Source: Arthrobacter sp. DNA4 (lineage in GTDB: Bacteria > Actinomycetota > Actinomycetes > Actinomycetales > Micrococcaceae). From it: a stretch of DNA of 64,000 nucleotides. Each line of letters starts with the position of its first letter. The first letter of the stretch is position 1. The notes below the pieces were generated by a model. That model saw only the letters and a list, made by a program, of their open reading frames with translations, was not told the DNA's origin and ran no database searches. The DNA is taken from NCBI RefSeq assembly GCF_024362385.1, contig NZ_CP101466.1, forward strand, positions 1-64,000. The letters are read 5' to 3'. This document shows positions 1-12,251 of this stretch, piece by piece. Made by a program: the position numbers and the translations under genes.

Positions 1-1422
1 ATGACAGTAGACGAAGCCAACCACGCCAATACTGTCGGAAGTTCCTGGCGCCGGGTTGTCAGCCTGCTGGAACAGGACCACCGCGTATCACCCCGCCAGC
101 GTGGCTTTGTCATCCTTGCCCAGGCGCAGGGTCTCATTGGTTCCACGCTTTTGGTTGCCGTACCCAACGAACTCACCCGCGAGGTGCTCCAGACCCAGGT
201 CAAGGAAGCCCTTGACGATGCACTTCACAATGTCTTCTCCGAAGACATCCGCTGCGCCATCGACGTGGACACCGATCTGGTCCCCATCCACGAGGAACCC
301 GAAGCCACCGTCGAGCCGGCTTTCGCACCGGACCAGGTCGTCGAGCAGAAACCGCAGCCCATGCTGCCCAGCACCTCGCACGAATTCGGCCGTCTGAACC
401 CCAAGTACGTCTTTGACACCTTCGTGATTGGTTCCTCGAACCGTTTCGCCCACGCCGCCGCCGTTGCTGTTGCCGAAGCGCCGGCCAAGGCCTACAACCC
501 ACTCTTCATCTATGGTGACTCCGGCCTGGGCAAGACCCACCTCCTGCACGCCATCGGCCACTACGCCCGGAGGCTGTACAGCGGGATCCGCGTCCGCTAC
601 GTAAATTCCGAAGAGTTCACCAACGACTTCATCAACTCCATCCGCGATGACGAGGGCACGAGCTTCAAGACGACCTACCGCAATGTGGATGTCCTGCTGA
701 TCGATGACATCCAGTTCCTGGTAAGCAAGGACCGGACGCTGGAGGAGTTCTTCCACACGTTCAATGCCCTGCACAACAACAACAAGCAGGTGGTCATCAC
801 CTCGGACCAGCCGCCCAAGCTGCTGGCCGGCTTCGAGGACCGCATGAAGTCACGCTTCGAGTGGGGCCTGCTGACGGACATCCAGCCGCCGGAACTCGAG
901 ACCCGAATCGCCATCCTCCGCAAGAAGGCGCTCAGCGAGGGCCTGTCGGCGCCGGACGACGCCCTCGAGTACATCGCGTCCAAAATCTCCAGCAACATCC
1001 GCGAGCTTGAAGGCGCACTGATCAGGGTAACGGCGTTCGCCAGCCTGAACCGCCAGCCGGTGGACGTGGCCCTTGCCGAGATGGTCCTGAAGGACCTGAT
1101 TACCGACGACGGCGCCCAGGAGATCACGTCCGCCCAGATCCTCCAGCAGACCGCTGACTACTTCAAACTCAGCATGGAAGAACTGTGCAGCAAATCCCGG
1201 ACCCGGACGCTGGTAACTGCACGGCAGATCGCCATGTACCTCTGCCGGGAGCTGACGGACATGTCACTTCCCAAGATCGGCCAGGAACTCGGCGGCCGCG
1301 ACCACACCACCGTCATCCATGCCGACCGGAAGATCCGCGAGCTGATGGCGGAGCGCCGTGTGATCTACAACCAGGTGACCGAGTTGACCAACCGGATCAA
1401 GCAGCAACAGCGCGACTCCTGA
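1..1422 (+). CDS. dnaA: Chromosomal replication initiator protein DnaA
   Basis: DnaA is the AAA+ initiator that binds DnaA boxes at oriC, opens the duplex and loads the helicase. The 473-aa product has an N-terminal interaction domain (about 1-90), an acidic linker, the AAA+ core with Walker A GDSGLGKTH (172-180) and Walker B LLIDDIQF, and the C-terminal helix-turn-helix DNA-binding domain with the GGRDHTTVIHA signature that reads the boxes. Length is slightly short of 500-aa relatives because the linker is short. The ATG is the first base of the window, so its promoter and any ribosome site lie outside. The oriC spacer and dnaN follow, as in nearly all actinobacteria. Confidence 0.98.
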   Translation: MTVDEANHANTVGSSWRRVVSLLEQDHRVSPRQRGFVILAQAQGLIGSTLLVAVPNELTREVLQTQVKEALDDALHNVFSEDIRCAIDVDTDLVPIHEEPEATVEPAFAPDQVVEQKPQPMLPSTSHEFGRLNPKYVFDTFVIGSSNRFAHAAAVAVAEAPAKAYNPLFIYGDSGLGKTHLLHAIGHYARRLYSGIRVRYVNSEEFTNDFINSIRDDEGTSFKTTYRNVDVLLIDDIQFLVSKDRTLEEFFHTFNALHNNNKQVVITSDQPPKLLAGFEDRMKSRFEWGLLTDIQPPELETRIAILRKKALSEGLSAPDDALEYIASKISSNIRELEGALIRVTAFASLNRQPVDVALAEMVLKDLITDDGAQEITSAQILQQTADYFKLSMEELCSKSRTRTLVTARQIAMYLCRELTDMSLPKIGQELGGRDHTTVIHADRKIRELMAERRVIYNQVTELTNRIKQQQRDS

Positions 1423-1960
1423 ATCCACACTGCGCCCGGCACTCTATACCTTATTAACAGGGGCATGTGGATAAGCCTGTGGATACTTAAGGGGACAAGC
1501 GCGGTTAATGGGCTTAAAACCCTTAAGCCGTCTGTGGATCGTTAAAAATGGCCCTTTGCGTTGTCCCCATCCACACCCTGTTTAAAACCCACTTAACGCA
1601 CAGCCGGTGAACAGGGCTTAAGCGCGGAACCGCGCGGCAGAACTGGGTTATCCACAGTTTCCACAGCAGTTATTAACACTACTAATCCCAAAAAATTGAA
1701 ATCCCTCAAACAACAAGAACGATCCGCACATCCGGCAGAGGGGGCCTGCGGGCCCCCGGCGGGCTGGACCGGACCCCGGGGGATGGGTTAATCCCCGATC
1801 TTCCGGCTAAGCTGTCAGCAGCGCTCCCATCCCTGGGTTTTCGTGTGGTTTCCGTCTTCGCGGACCATGCACCAGCCGGGGTGCGCCCAACTTCTTCCGG
1901 AGTTTCCTGCGAAATTCCCGGGTTTTACATGGCAGCAGCAATGAAAGGCGGCACCCTTCC
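1423..1960. other. Chromosomal replication origin oriC (dnaA-dnaN spacer)
   Basis: This 538-base gene-free spacer holds perfect DnaA boxes TTATCCACA at 1648-1656 (plus) and 1466-1474 (minus). Weaker variants are at 1478-1486 (TGTGGATAC), 1533-1541 and 1567-1575, and TTTCCACA is at 1658-1665. The 9-mer TTATTAACA, two mismatches from a DnaA box, occurs at 1451-1459 and 1670-1678. An AT-rich stretch at about 1670-1720 beside the second perfect box is the best candidate for the unwinding element. A GC-rich hairpin lies at 1740-1757. Few perfect boxes among many degenerate ones is normal for high-GC actinobacterial origins. The exact unwinding site is inferred. Confidence 0.93.
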
Positions 1961-3085
1961 GTGAAGTTCAGAGTCGATCGGGACGTCCTGGCAGAAGCCG
2001 TCACCTGGACAGCCCGGTCGTTGTCTCCGCGGCCGCCCGTACCTGTCCTCTCCGGCCTGCTTTTGAAGGCTGAAGCGGGAACCGTCAGCCTTTCGAGCTT
2101 TGACTACGAGACCTCGGCACGGCTCGAAATCACGGCCGACATCAGGGACGAGGGCACCATCCTGGTATCCGGCCGGCTGCTCGCCGACATCTGCCGGAGC
2201 CTGCCTTCTGCTCCCGTGGACGTGGAAACCGACGGCAACAAGGTCACGCTCACCTGCCGTCGAAGCAGCTTCCATCTCGCCACCATGCCGGAAGCCGAAT
2301 ACCCGCCCCTGCCTTCTCTGCCGGCCATCAGCGGAACCGTCCCCGGCGATGCCTTTGCGCAGGCCGTCTCACAGGTCATCATCGCGGCAAGCAAGGACGA
2401 CACCCTCCCCATCCTCACCGGTGTGCGGATGGAGATCGAGGACGATCTGATCACCCTGCTGGCCACCGACCGTTACCGGCTCGCCATGCGCGAAGTTCCG
2501 TGGAAGCCGGTCACGCCCGGCATCTCCACCAGCGCCCTGGTCAAGGCCAAAACCCTCAACGAGGTAGCCAAAACGCTTGGTAACAGCGGCGACATCAACC
2601 TCGCCCTGTCCGACGACGACAGCCGGCTTATCGGCTTCGAAAGCGGCGGGCGCACCACCACATCACTGCTGGTGGACGGGGATTATCCGAAGATCCGTTC
2701 TCTGTTCCCCGAGTCCACACCCATCCACGCCACAGTGCAGACCCAGGAGCTGGTTGAAGCTGTCCGCCGTGTATCGCTCGTGGCAGAGCGCAACACTCCG
2801 GTCCGGCTGGCCTTCACGGCAGGCCTGCTGAACCTCGATGCCGGCACCGGTGAGGATGCCCAGGCATCGGAAGAACTCGAAGCCCAGCTGTCCGGTGATG
2901 ACATCACGGTCGCCTTCAACCCGCACTACCTGATCGAGGGACTCAGCGTCATCGAGACTAAGTTCGTCCGGTTCTCATTCACCACCGCTCCGAAGCCCGC
3001 CATGATCACGGCCCAGGCGGACGCAGACGGCGAAGACCAGGATGACTACCGCTACCTGGTGATGCCGGTCCGACTCCCCAACTAG
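1961..3085 (+). CDS. dnaN: DNA polymerase III beta subunit (sliding clamp)
   Basis: DnaN forms the dimeric ring that tethers DNA polymerase III to the template and serves as a hub for repair and replication proteins. The 374-aa product begins MKFRVDRDVLAEAVTW and shows the three-fold repeated clamp architecture, ending with the conserved MPVRL close to the C-terminus. Length matches the family (365-380 aa). The start is GTG at 1961, chosen because the conserved N-terminus begins there. It directly follows oriC and precedes gnd and recF. Confidence 0.97.
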   Translation: MKFRVDRDVLAEAVTWTARSLSPRPPVPVLSGLLLKAEAGTVSLSSFDYETSARLEITADIRDEGTILVSGRLLADICRSLPSAPVDVETDGNKVTLTCRRSSFHLATMPEAEYPPLPSLPAISGTVPGDAFAQAVSQVIIAASKDDTLPILTGVRMEIEDDLITLLATDRYRLAMREVPWKPVTPGISTSALVKAKTLNEVAKTLGNSGDINLALSDDDSRLIGFESGGRTTTSLLVDGDYPKIRSLFPESTPIHATVQTQELVEAVRRVSLVAERNTPVRLAFTAGLLNLDAGTGEDAQASEELEAQLSGDDITVAFNPHYLIEGLSVIETKFVRFSFTTAPKPAMITAQADADGEDQDDYRYLVMPVRLPN

Positions 3086-3139
3086 GCCCCACCCACCGCC
3101 AACCCGGTTCCTCCCACTAGCGCAGAAAAGAGTTCCACC

Positions 3140-4024
3140 ATGCACATTGGACTGATCGGCCTCGGCAAAATGGGATTCAACATGCGTGAGCGCCTGCGCA
3201 AGGGAGGCCTGGAAGTCACCGGCTACGACCGGAACCCTGACGTCACGGATGCCGCCAGCGTTGATGACCTGATCGCTGCCGTTCCGGCGCCCAGGATCAT
3301 CTGGGTGATGGTGCCCTCGGGCCCCATCACGGACGCCGTCATCACTGAGCTCAGCGAGAAGCTGGAAACCGGCGACCTCGTCATCGACGGCGGCAACTCC
3401 CGGTTCACCGAGGATCAGAAGCACGGCGAACTCCTCGCCGCCAAGGGAATCCGCTTCGCGGACTGCGGCGTGTCCGGCGGAGTCTGGGGCCTGCAGAACG
3501 GCTACGGGCTCATGGCCGGCGGCGACGCCGCGGATATCGAACGTGCCCTGCCCGTCTTCGATGCGCTGCGGCCGGAAGGTGAAAGGGCGAACAGTTTTGT
3601 CCACGTCGGCGGCATCGGGGCCGGTCACTACGCCAAGATGGTCCACAACGGAATCGAATACGGCCTGATGCAGGCCTACGCCGAAGGCTACGAACTGCTC
3701 GCCGCCAAGGACATCGTCACCGACCTTCCCGGCACGTTCAGGGCATGGCAGAAGGGAACGGTAGTCCGTTCATGGCTCCTAGACCTCATGGTCAAGGCCC
3801 TTGACGAAGATCCCGGTTTGGCCACCATTGACGACTACGTGGAGGATTCCGGCGAAGGCCGGTGGACCGTGGAGGAAGCCATCGCCAACGCGGTCCCCGC
3901 CCCGGCCATCACCGCCGCGCTGTTCGCCCGGTTCGCATCCCGGGAGGACACCTCGCCCGCCATGAAGATGGTTTCCGCGCTGCGCCACCAGTTCGGCGGC
4001 CACGCAACCCGTCCCGCCAAGTAG
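3140..4024 (+). CDS. gnd: 6-phosphogluconate dehydrogenase (decarboxylating), short form
   Basis: This enzyme oxidatively decarboxylates 6-phosphogluconate to ribulose 5-phosphate in the pentose phosphate pathway, making reduced cofactor. The 294-aa product has an N-terminal Rossmann motif GLGKMG (7-12), the substrate-site DGGNSRF and the catalytic-lysine motif AKMVHNGIEYG. At about 295 aa it is the short GndA-type form rather than the 470-aa form; that form is often NAD-preferring, which is inferred here. The ATG at 3140 follows a purine-rich AAAAGAG. Placement between dnaN and recF is seen in other actinobacteria such as Mycobacterium smegmatis. Confidence 0.93.
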   Translation: MHIGLIGLGKMGFNMRERLRKGGLEVTGYDRNPDVTDAASVDDLIAAVPAPRIIWVMVPSGPITDAVITELSEKLETGDLVIDGGNSRFTEDQKHGELLAAKGIRFADCGVSGGVWGLQNGYGLMAGGDAADIERALPVFDALRPEGERANSFVHVGGIGAGHYAKMVHNGIEYGLMQAYAEGYELLAAKDIVTDLPGTFRAWQKGTVVRSWLLDLMVKALDEDPGLATIDDYVEDSGEGRWTVEEAIANAVPAPAITAALFARFASREDTSPAMKMVSALRHQFGGHATRPAK

Positions 4025-4069
4025 TACCCACCGGGAACCAGCAGAGTTCCCAGAATTGCCGAAAACCGC

Positions 4070-5275
4070 GTGTATCTGGAACACCTTTCCCTGACCGACT
4101 TCCGCAGTTATGCCCAGGTTGACCTCACCCTGGGACCGGGCGTCACCGTCCTGGTGGGTTACAACGGCATCGGCAAGACCAACCTGATGGAGGCCATCGG
4201 GTACCTGGCCACGCTCAGTTCCCACCGGGTCAGCTCGGACGCGCCCCTGCTCAGGTTCGGGACGGAACGCGCACTGGTCCGCGCGCGGCTGGTCCGCGGC
4301 ACGCAGACCACGGTCCTTGAGCTGGAAATCAACGCCGGCCGCGCCAACCGGGGACGCATCAACCGCAGCAACCCCGTCCGGGCCCGCGACATACTCGGCA
4401 TCTGCCAGACGGTCCTGTTTGCCCCGGAGGACCTGGCACTGGTCAAGGGGGATCCATCGAACCGCCGCCGCTTCCTGGACGAGCTGCTGGCAAGCCTTAT
4501 CCCGCACCATGCTGCCACCCGCAGCGACTATGACCGGGTCCTGAAACAACGCAACGCCCTGCTCAAATCGGCGCGCGCGGGCAGGTTTACCGCCGCACAC
4601 GAATCCACCCTGGACGTGTGGGACCAGCACATGGCCCGGGCGGGAGCGGAGTTGCTGCACGCGCGGCTGGAACTGGTCGAACGGCTCCGCCCGCATCTTG
4701 CCCGCGCCTACGCCCAACTCACGGACGCCTCCAAGCCGGCGGATGCCACCTACCGGTCGACGCTCCAAAGCCAGATGGACGACGACGGCGTCCCGGCGGG
4801 AAGCGCGCAGCGCTCCGCAACAGGAGGTGCTTCAGACGGCCAGGATGATCTTCGCCTTCTCTCCGTGGAACAGCTCACCGAACGCTACGTCCAGGCGTTC
4901 GCGGAATCCCGCAAGAAGGAACTGGAACGGGGCATATCCCTGGTTGGACCGCACCGAGACGAACTGGAACTCATGCTCGGGCAGGCGCCCGCCAAAGGAT
5001 ATGCGTCCCATGGTGAGACCTGGTCCATGTGCCTGTCCCTCCGGCTGGCCTCGTACTACGTGATGCTGGACGATGCCCGGACCGGAGGTTCTGCCCCCAT
5101 CCTCATCCTTGACGACGTCTTTGCCGAACTGGACGTCCAGCGGCGGCGTAAACTGGCGGCAATAGTCTCCGGCGCGGAACAGGTCCTGGTGACCGCCGCC
5201 GTCGACGCCGATATTCCGGAGGAACTGTCCGGGCGGCGGGTGAAGGTCATCCCGGGAGGTATCGATGAGCAGTGA
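4070..5275 (+). CDS. recF: DNA replication and repair protein RecF
   Basis: RecF is an SMC-like ATPase that helps load RecA at single-strand gaps. The 401-aa product starts with the family signature YLEHLSLTDFRSY, has Walker A GYNGIGKTN (30-38) and a C-terminal Walker B ILILDDVFAELD, where the last aspartate begins the D-loop. GTG at 4070 is the start because the signature begins at residue 2. The last 11 bases overlap the start of the next gene, suggesting translational coupling. Length is typical for actinobacteria. Confidence 0.96.
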   Translation: MYLEHLSLTDFRSYAQVDLTLGPGVTVLVGYNGIGKTNLMEAIGYLATLSSHRVSSDAPLLRFGTERALVRARLVRGTQTTVLELEINAGRANRGRINRSNPVRARDILGICQTVLFAPEDLALVKGDPSNRRRFLDELLASLIPHHAATRSDYDRVLKQRNALLKSARAGRFTAAHESTLDVWDQHMARAGAELLHARLELVERLRPHLARAYAQLTDASKPADATYRSTLQSQMDDDGVPAGSAQRSATGGASDGQDDLRLLSVEQLTERYVQAFAESRKKELERGISLVGPHRDELELMLGQAPAKGYASHGETWSMCLSLRLASYYVMLDDARTGGSAPILILDDVFAELDVQRRRKLAAIVSGAEQVLVTAAVDADIPEELSGRRVKVIPGGIDEQ

Positions 5276-5819
5276 CCAGGGCGGCGGGCTCCAGCCCGGC
5301 CGCGAGCCTGACGACATCGATGCGCCGCAGGCGGCGCTGAACCGGATGCGCGAAGCGGCGGCCGCGCGGGGCGAAGTCCGCCGGAAAGTTGCACGGCCCG
5401 GTTCCCCAAAGGCTAAAGGCAGTATTCGGGACACCCGTGGCTTCAGCCAGTTCCACGCCACCGGCCGGGACCCATTGGGCCTGGGGAAGGTGGTCGGACG
5501 GCTGGTGGCCGAGCGGGGCTGGACTTCACCTGTGGCTGTCGGATCGGTCATGGCCGAGTGGCCCACGCTGGTGGGGCCGGAAATCTCTGCCCACTGCACG
5601 CCGGAAAGCTTCACCGACACCACCCTGCACGTGCGGTGCGATTCCACTGCCTGGGCCACCCAACTTCGTCTTTTGAGCAGCAGCCTGCTCGACAAATTCC
5701 GCCGCGAACTGGGCGACGGGGTGGTCACCAGCATCCAGGTGCTGGGACCCTCCGCACCAAGCTGGCGCAAGGGCGGACGCAGTGTCAACGGCCGTGGTCC
5801 GCGGGACACGTACGGATAG
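5265..5819 (+). CDS. dciA: DciA family protein (DUF721), probable helicase-loader homologue
   Basis: DUF721 proteins are the DciA family, which interacts with the replicative helicase DnaB in bacteria lacking DnaC/DnaI. The 184-aa product has a low-complexity charged N-terminus (1-70). The DciA domain follows (about 75-165), including the conserved MAEWPTLVGPEISAHCTPE and the hydrophobic strand TLHVRCDSTAWATQLRLL. The ATG overlaps the end of recF by 11 bases, so it is co-expressed with the replication genes. The role is known from family studies; activity in this organism is inferred. Confidence 0.85.
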   Translation: MSSDQGGGLQPGREPDDIDAPQAALNRMREAAAARGEVRRKVARPGSPKAKGSIRDTRGFSQFHATGRDPLGLGKVVGRLVAERGWTSPVAVGSVMAEWPTLVGPEISAHCTPESFTDTTLHVRCDSTAWATQLRLLSSSLLDKFRRELGDGVVTSIQVLGPSAPSWRKGGRSVNGRGPRDTYG

Positions 5820-6197
5820 TCAGGACGGCGGCTCTTGAAACTGCGCGCAACGGCGTGTAGGGCGCTGTAAGCACCGCGGCGTGTATAGGCACCCGGAGGC
5901 CGTACCGCTGGGCCGCCCTAGGCGCGGCCAAGAGCCTCGCACAGCCATATTCACCGGCGCTGAAGGCTCCGGAATGCGGGGATATGTCCTGGTTCACGGT
6001 AGAATTGGTGCAGATAACTGGGCGCGGATGAAACGTTGACTTCAGTCCGTTCTGCGCGCGCTCTCCGCGCGCGGAGCGCGGACCACCAACCGTCAGCAGG
6101 TCACCGGCGCCATGAGTTTGTGCCTGTTGGCGGGTGGCTTTTCCCTGGGAAAAGCCACCGGCCGGTCATCATCGAGAACAGAGGAGTCGCAGCGCCT
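5820..6197 (+). promoter_or_regulatory. Long structured leader upstream of gyrB
   Basis: This 378-base stretch has no convincing gene. It ends with an AGAGGAG ribosome site near 6180-6186 that points to the GTG start of gyrB at 6198. A perfect 12-bp hairpin (6133-6144 with 6148-6159, loop CTG) lies about 40 bases before gyrB and has no T-run, so it does not look like a simple terminator. A further self-complementary GC-rich run lies at about 6055-6080. A possible -10 TAGAAT is at 6000-6005, with no good -35. An open frame enters gyrB from 6036, but its translation does not look like a conserved extension. Confidence 0.5.
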
Positions 6198-8285
6198 GTG
6201 GCTAACGACAATACAGATATTCTGGCAGCAGATACAGCAGTCGAGGATGGCCGCACCCCTGATACTCCACCCGCGCCAGCCACCCCAAGGGAGTACGGCG
6301 CCAGTGACATCACCGTGCTGGAGGGCCTTGAAGCTGTCCGCAAGCGTCCGGGCATGTACATCGGCTCCACCGGGCCCCGTGGCCTGCACCACCTGGTCTA
6401 CGAAGTGGTGGACAACTCTGTGGATGAGGCGCTGGCCGGTTACTGCAGCCATATCGAGATCGTCCTGCAGGCCGATGGCGGCGTAAAAGTGGTCGATGAC
6501 GGCCGCGGCATTCCGGTGGATATGCACCCCACGGAACACAAACCCACCGTCGAGGTGGTCATGACCATCCTGCACGCGGGCGGCAAGTTCGGCGGCGGCG
6601 GATACGCCGTTTCCGGTGGCCTGCACGGCGTGGGCATCTCGGTGGTCAACGCACTGTCCAGCCGCGTGGATACCGAAGTGCGCCGCCAGGGGCACGTGTG
6701 GCGGATGTCCTTCGCTGACGGCGGCAAGCCGCAGGGCAGTCTGGTCAAGGGCGAAGAGACAGACGCCACCGGCACCACCCAGACCTTCTACCCGGACCCG
6801 GCGATTTTCGAAACCACCGAATTCGATTTCGAAACGCTGCGCGCCCGCTTCCAGCAGATGGCCTTCCTGAACAAGGGACTGCGCATCACCCTGACGGATG
6901 AGCGTGCTGCAGCCAGCGACGACGCCGACGGTGACCTGGACCTCGACGACCTCAGCACCGAGGGTGAGGTCAGCGCCGAACACCGCACCGTGGTGTACCA
7001 GTACAACGAAGGCCTGCTGGACTACGTCAGGCACCTGAACTCGGGCAAGAAGGTGGAGGTGGTCCACGAGGACGTCATCGCCTTCGAAACCGAGGACACG
7101 GAGCGCCGCATTGCCTTGGAAATGGCAATGCAGTGGACCAGCGCCTACTCGGAAAGCGTCCACACCTACGCCAACACCATCAACACCCACGAGGGCGGCA
7201 CGCACGAAGAAGGCTTCCGCGCCGCCATGACCTCCCTCATCAACCGGTATGCCCGCGAAAAAGGCATTATCAAGGAGAAGGACGACAACCTCACGGGCGA
7301 CGACATCCGCGAGGGCCTCACCGCCGTCATCTCGGTCAAGCTGGCCGAACCCCAGTTCGAGGGCCAGACCAAGACCAAGCTGGGCAACTCCGAGGTGAAG
7401 GGCTTCGTCCAGCGCGTGGTCACAGACGGCCTGGGCGACTGGCTGGAGCGCAACCCCGGTCCCGCCCGCGACGTGATCCGCAAGGCGATCTCTGCCGCGC
7501 AGGCCCGGATGGCGGCACGGAAGGCCCGCGACAACGCCCGTCGCAAGAGCCCGCTGGAATCCTTTGGCATGCCTGGCAAGCTTTCGGACTGCTCCTCCAA
7601 GGACCCGGAGAAATGCGAGGTCTACATCGTGGAGGGTGACTCGGCCGGCGGCTCCGCCAAGCGCGGCCGCAACCCCGAGACCCAGGCCATCCTTCCCCTC
7701 CGCGGCAAGATCCTGAACGTGGAGCGCGCACGCCTGGACAAGGCCCTGGGCAACGCGGAAGTGCAGTCCATGATCACTGCCTTCGGTACCGGCATCGGCG
7801 AGGACTTTGACCTGGCCAAGCTGCGGTACCACAAGATCGTGCTGATGGCAGATGCCGACGTGGACGGCCAGCACATCACCACGCTGTTGATGACACTGCT
7901 GTTCCGTTACATGCGGCCCCTCATCGAGAACGGCTACGTATACCTGGCCCAGCCGCCGCTGTACCGGATCAAGTGGTCCAACGCACCGCACGATTATGTG
8001 TACAGCGACCGCGAACGCGATGCCAAGCTTGTGTCCGGCCAGGCCGCCGGCCGCCGCATCCCCAAGGACAACGGCATCCAGCGCTACAAGGGCCTTGGCG
8101 AGATGGACTACACCGAGCTCTGGGACACCACCATGGACCCCGACCACCGCACCCTGCTGCAGGTGACCATGGACGATGCCCTGGCTGCCGACCAGATCTT
8201 CTCCGTCCTCATGGGCGAAGACGTCGAATCCCGCCGCAACTTCATCCAGCAGAACGCCAAGGACGTCCGGTTCCTGGACATCTAA
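6198..8285 (+). CDS. gyrB: DNA gyrase subunit B
   Basis: GyrB is the ATPase subunit of gyrase, which introduces negative supercoils with GyrA. The 695-aa product has the GHKL ATPase domain, beginning near [19 protein letters not shown] and including the ATP-lid [13 protein letters not shown]. The transducer follows, and the Toprim domain has EGDSAGG (about 479-485) and DADVDG (about 552), which bind the catalytic metal. I use GTG at 6198, giving [13 protein letters not shown]. It has a ribosome site, and the upstream 54 codons of the open frame look like untranslated leader. gyrA follows after 55 bases. Confidence 0.96.
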   Translation: MANDNTDILAADTAVEDGRTPDTPPAPATPREYGASDITVLEGLEAVRKRPGMYIGSTGPRGLHHLVYEVVDNSVDEALAGYCSHIEIVLQADGGVKVVDDGRGIPVDMHPTEHKPTVEVVMTILHAGGKFGGGGYAVSGGLHGVGISVVNALSSRVDTEVRRQGHVWRMSFADGGKPQGSLVKGEETDATGTTQTFYPDPAIFETTEFDFETLRARFQQMAFLNKGLRITLTDERAAASDDADGDLDLDDLSTEGEVSAEHRTVVYQYNEGLLDYVRHLNSGKKVEVVHEDVIAFETEDTERRIALEMAMQWTSAYSESVHTYANTINTHEGGTHEEGFRAAMTSLINRYAREKGIIKEKDDNLTGDDIREGLTAVISVKLAEPQFEGQTKTKLGNSEVKGFVQRVVTDGLGDWLERNPGPARDVIRKAISAAQARMAARKARDNARRKSPLESFGMPGKLSDCSSKDPEKCEVYIVEGDSAGGSAKRGRNPETQAILPLRGKILNVERARLDKALGNAEVQSMITAFGTGIGEDFDLAKLRYHKIVLMADADVDGQHITTLLMTLLFRYMRPLIENGYVYLAQPPLYRIKWSNAPHDYVYSDRERDAKLVSGQAAGRRIPKDNGIQRYKGLGEMDYTELWDTTMDPDHRTLLQVTMDDALAADQIFSVLMGEDVESRRNFIQQNAKDVRFLDI

Positions 8286-8340
8286 GGATCCGCTCCAACG
8301 TATTCGGAACCAGACATATACCTGAAACGGAAAATATCTA

Positions 8341-11011
<2,671 letters not shown>

Positions 11012-11019
<8 letters not shown>

Positions 11020-11661
11020 TTCCGACTCATTTCCCAAGCCGAACAGTACTGTTCCCGACGGGAACCGGCCTTCAGCGGCACCCCGCGTGAACGCCCCCGT
11101 TCGTCCGCAGCAGCGCCCCGCGGCGCCGCGCTCGCTCCGGGCCAGCGCCCTGCCGTCCCTGGCCAGCGGCCGCAGCAGGGCGACCGCCCCGTGCAGCCCG
11201 GCCAGCGCCCCTTCCAGGGCCAGCCCGGACAGCGTCCTGCGCAGGGCGCCTCCAGCCAGGGAACCCCTGGCCTGGTGAAGCCGGCGCCGAAGGCAAAGGT
11301 CCGGCGGGCCCGGCTCCTTATCAGCAAGGTGGACCCGTGGTCCGTCCTGAAGATGGCATTCCTGCTGTCCGTGGCACTGGGGATCGTGACTGTGGTGGCC
11401 GCCATTGTCCTGTGGACGGTCCTGGACCTCACCGGGATCTTCGACCAGGTGGACAGCCTGCTCGGCACGCTCGCCGGCTCGGAAAGCGGCGGCTTCGAAC
11501 TGAAGAAGGTGGCTTCGCTGGGCCAGGTTGCCTCGTTCGCCACCATCATCGCCGTGGTTAACGTTGTCCTGCTGACAGCACTGTCCATGCTTTCGGCTGT
11601 CCTCTACAACATCTCTGCCACCCTGGTGGGCGGCATTGGCGTGACCCTCACCGACGATTAG
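11012..11661 (+). pseudogene. DUF3566 membrane protein, interrupted by an apparent one-base frameshift
   Basis: DUF3566 proteins are small actinobacterial membrane proteins encoded next to gyrA; their role is not settled. The expected N-terminus ([17 protein letters not shown], proline/glutamine-rich) reads from GTG 11012 in one frame to about 11130. The remaining low-complexity part (repeats of PGQRP) and the conserved C-terminus (two membrane segments, ending GGIGVTLTDD) read in the frame that is one base back, to TAG at 11659-11661. The switch falls in a GC-rich run at about 11120-11140. Inserting one base there would give an uninterrupted protein of about 216 aa. A sequencing error is as likely as a true mutation. 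The only start in the second frame, GTG 11191, would omit most of the N-terminus. Confidence 0.7.
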
Positions 11662-11667
11662 GAACCA

Positions 11668-11715
11668 TTTTCGCCGGGCCCGCACCGGCGAAAAGGCCCG
11701 ATTTGAGATCGGGCC
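11668..11715 (+). terminator. Tandem hairpins downstream of the gyr operon
   Basis: Two consecutive perfect inverted repeats follow the DUF3566 stop codon. One is TTTTCGCCGG (11668-11677) with CCGGCGAAAA (11685-11694). The other is GGCCCGAT (11695-11702) with ATCGGGCC (11708-11715). No long T-run follows, so termination is inferred from position between the gyr genes and tRNA-Ile. Confidence 0.5.
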
Positions 11716-11732
11716 GGGGTGTGCTGTAAAGT
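11703..11732 (+). promoter_or_regulatory. Predicted promoter of tRNA-Ile
   Basis: A -35 TTGAGA (11703-11708) and a -10 TAAAGT (11727-11732) are separated by 18 bases, 27 bases before the tRNA. The -35 overlaps the second hairpin downstream of the gyr operon. Confidence 0.5.
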
Positions 11733-11758
11733 CATGTCTCGGCCCGATGAGGGTTTGA

Positions 11759-11832
11759 GGGCGTATAGCTCAGGCGGTTAGAGCGCTTCGCTGATAACGA
11801 AGAGGTCCCAGGTTCAAGTCCTGGTACGCCCA
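11759..11832 (+). tRNA. tRNA-Ile (anticodon GAT)
   Basis: This 74-nt cloverleaf has acceptor stem GGGCGTA paired with TACGCCC, a D-arm, and anticodon stem-loop CTTCGCTGATAACGAAG with GAT at 11793-11795. A T-arm with GGTTCAAGTCC follows, and the discriminator base is A. CCA is not encoded in full (CACG follows). Confidence 0.97.
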
Positions 11833-11903
11833 CGGAACCTGTGCAGGTTTCAAACGGAGGTTTGGTCCGGATTCATCCGGTACCGGATCGGAACGGGGAG
11901 CAT

Positions 11904-12020
11904 GTGAAAAAGTTGCTTGTACTGGCAGCGGCAATCGCAGGCTTCCTGGTCTACCGGAAAGCACAGGAATCCGAAGCACGGAAGACAGTCTGGAGCAAGT
12001 CAACCGATACGGTGGACTAG
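11904..12020 (+). CDS. Small DLW-39-like protein
   Basis: This 38-aa product has a short hydrophobic N-terminal segment (KKLLVLAAAIAGFLVY) followed by a charged tail (RKAQESEARKTVWSKSTD). It matches my recollection of the tiny actinobacterial DLW-39 family encoded near gyrA and the first tRNA genes. The namesake DLW appears here as TVW. The GTG start at 11904 follows GGGGAG; the overlapping ATG at 11902 reads straight into a stop. Function is unknown; a single-pass membrane peptide is likely. Confidence 0.72.
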   Translation: MKKLLVLAAAIAGFLVYRKAQESEARKTVWSKSTDTVD

Positions 12021-12092
12021 GCCGGACACCTGCTCCGGGAGCCTGTCAAGGGCTTCCTGGTTCTAGGGTATGATGGACGGGTTGCTTCTTAT

Positions 12093-12168
12093 GGGGGCAT
12101 GGCGCAATTGGTAGCGCACCTGCTTTGCAAGCAGGGGGTTCGGGGTTCGAGTCCCCGTGCCTCCACCA
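12093..12168 (+). tRNA. tRNA-Ala (anticodon TGC)
   Basis: Acceptor GGGGGCA pairs with TGCCTCC (one G-T pair). The anticodon loop TTTGCAA has TGC at 12126-12128, the T-arm contains GGTTCGAGTCC, the discriminator is A at 12165, and CCA is encoded at 12166-12168. A -10-like TATGAT is at 12069-12074 with no strong -35. Confidence 0.97.
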
Positions 12169-12173
12169 TAGGG

Positions 12174-12210
12174 AAGTCCCGGTCAGCGGAAACGCCGGTC
12201 GGGACTTTTT
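12174..12210 (+). terminator. Rho-independent terminator after tRNA-Ala
   Basis: AAGTCCCG (12174-12181) pairs with CGGGACTT (12200-12207), followed by a T-run to 12210. Confidence 0.8.
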
Positions 12211-12251
12211 GCTTTCCATCTGCGCAAGGAACCAGCACCAAGGGGGCTGCA

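Noticed and set aside
3140..4024. gnd between dnaN and recF as an unusual insertion
   Set aside because: This placement is seen in other actinobacteria and is not novel.
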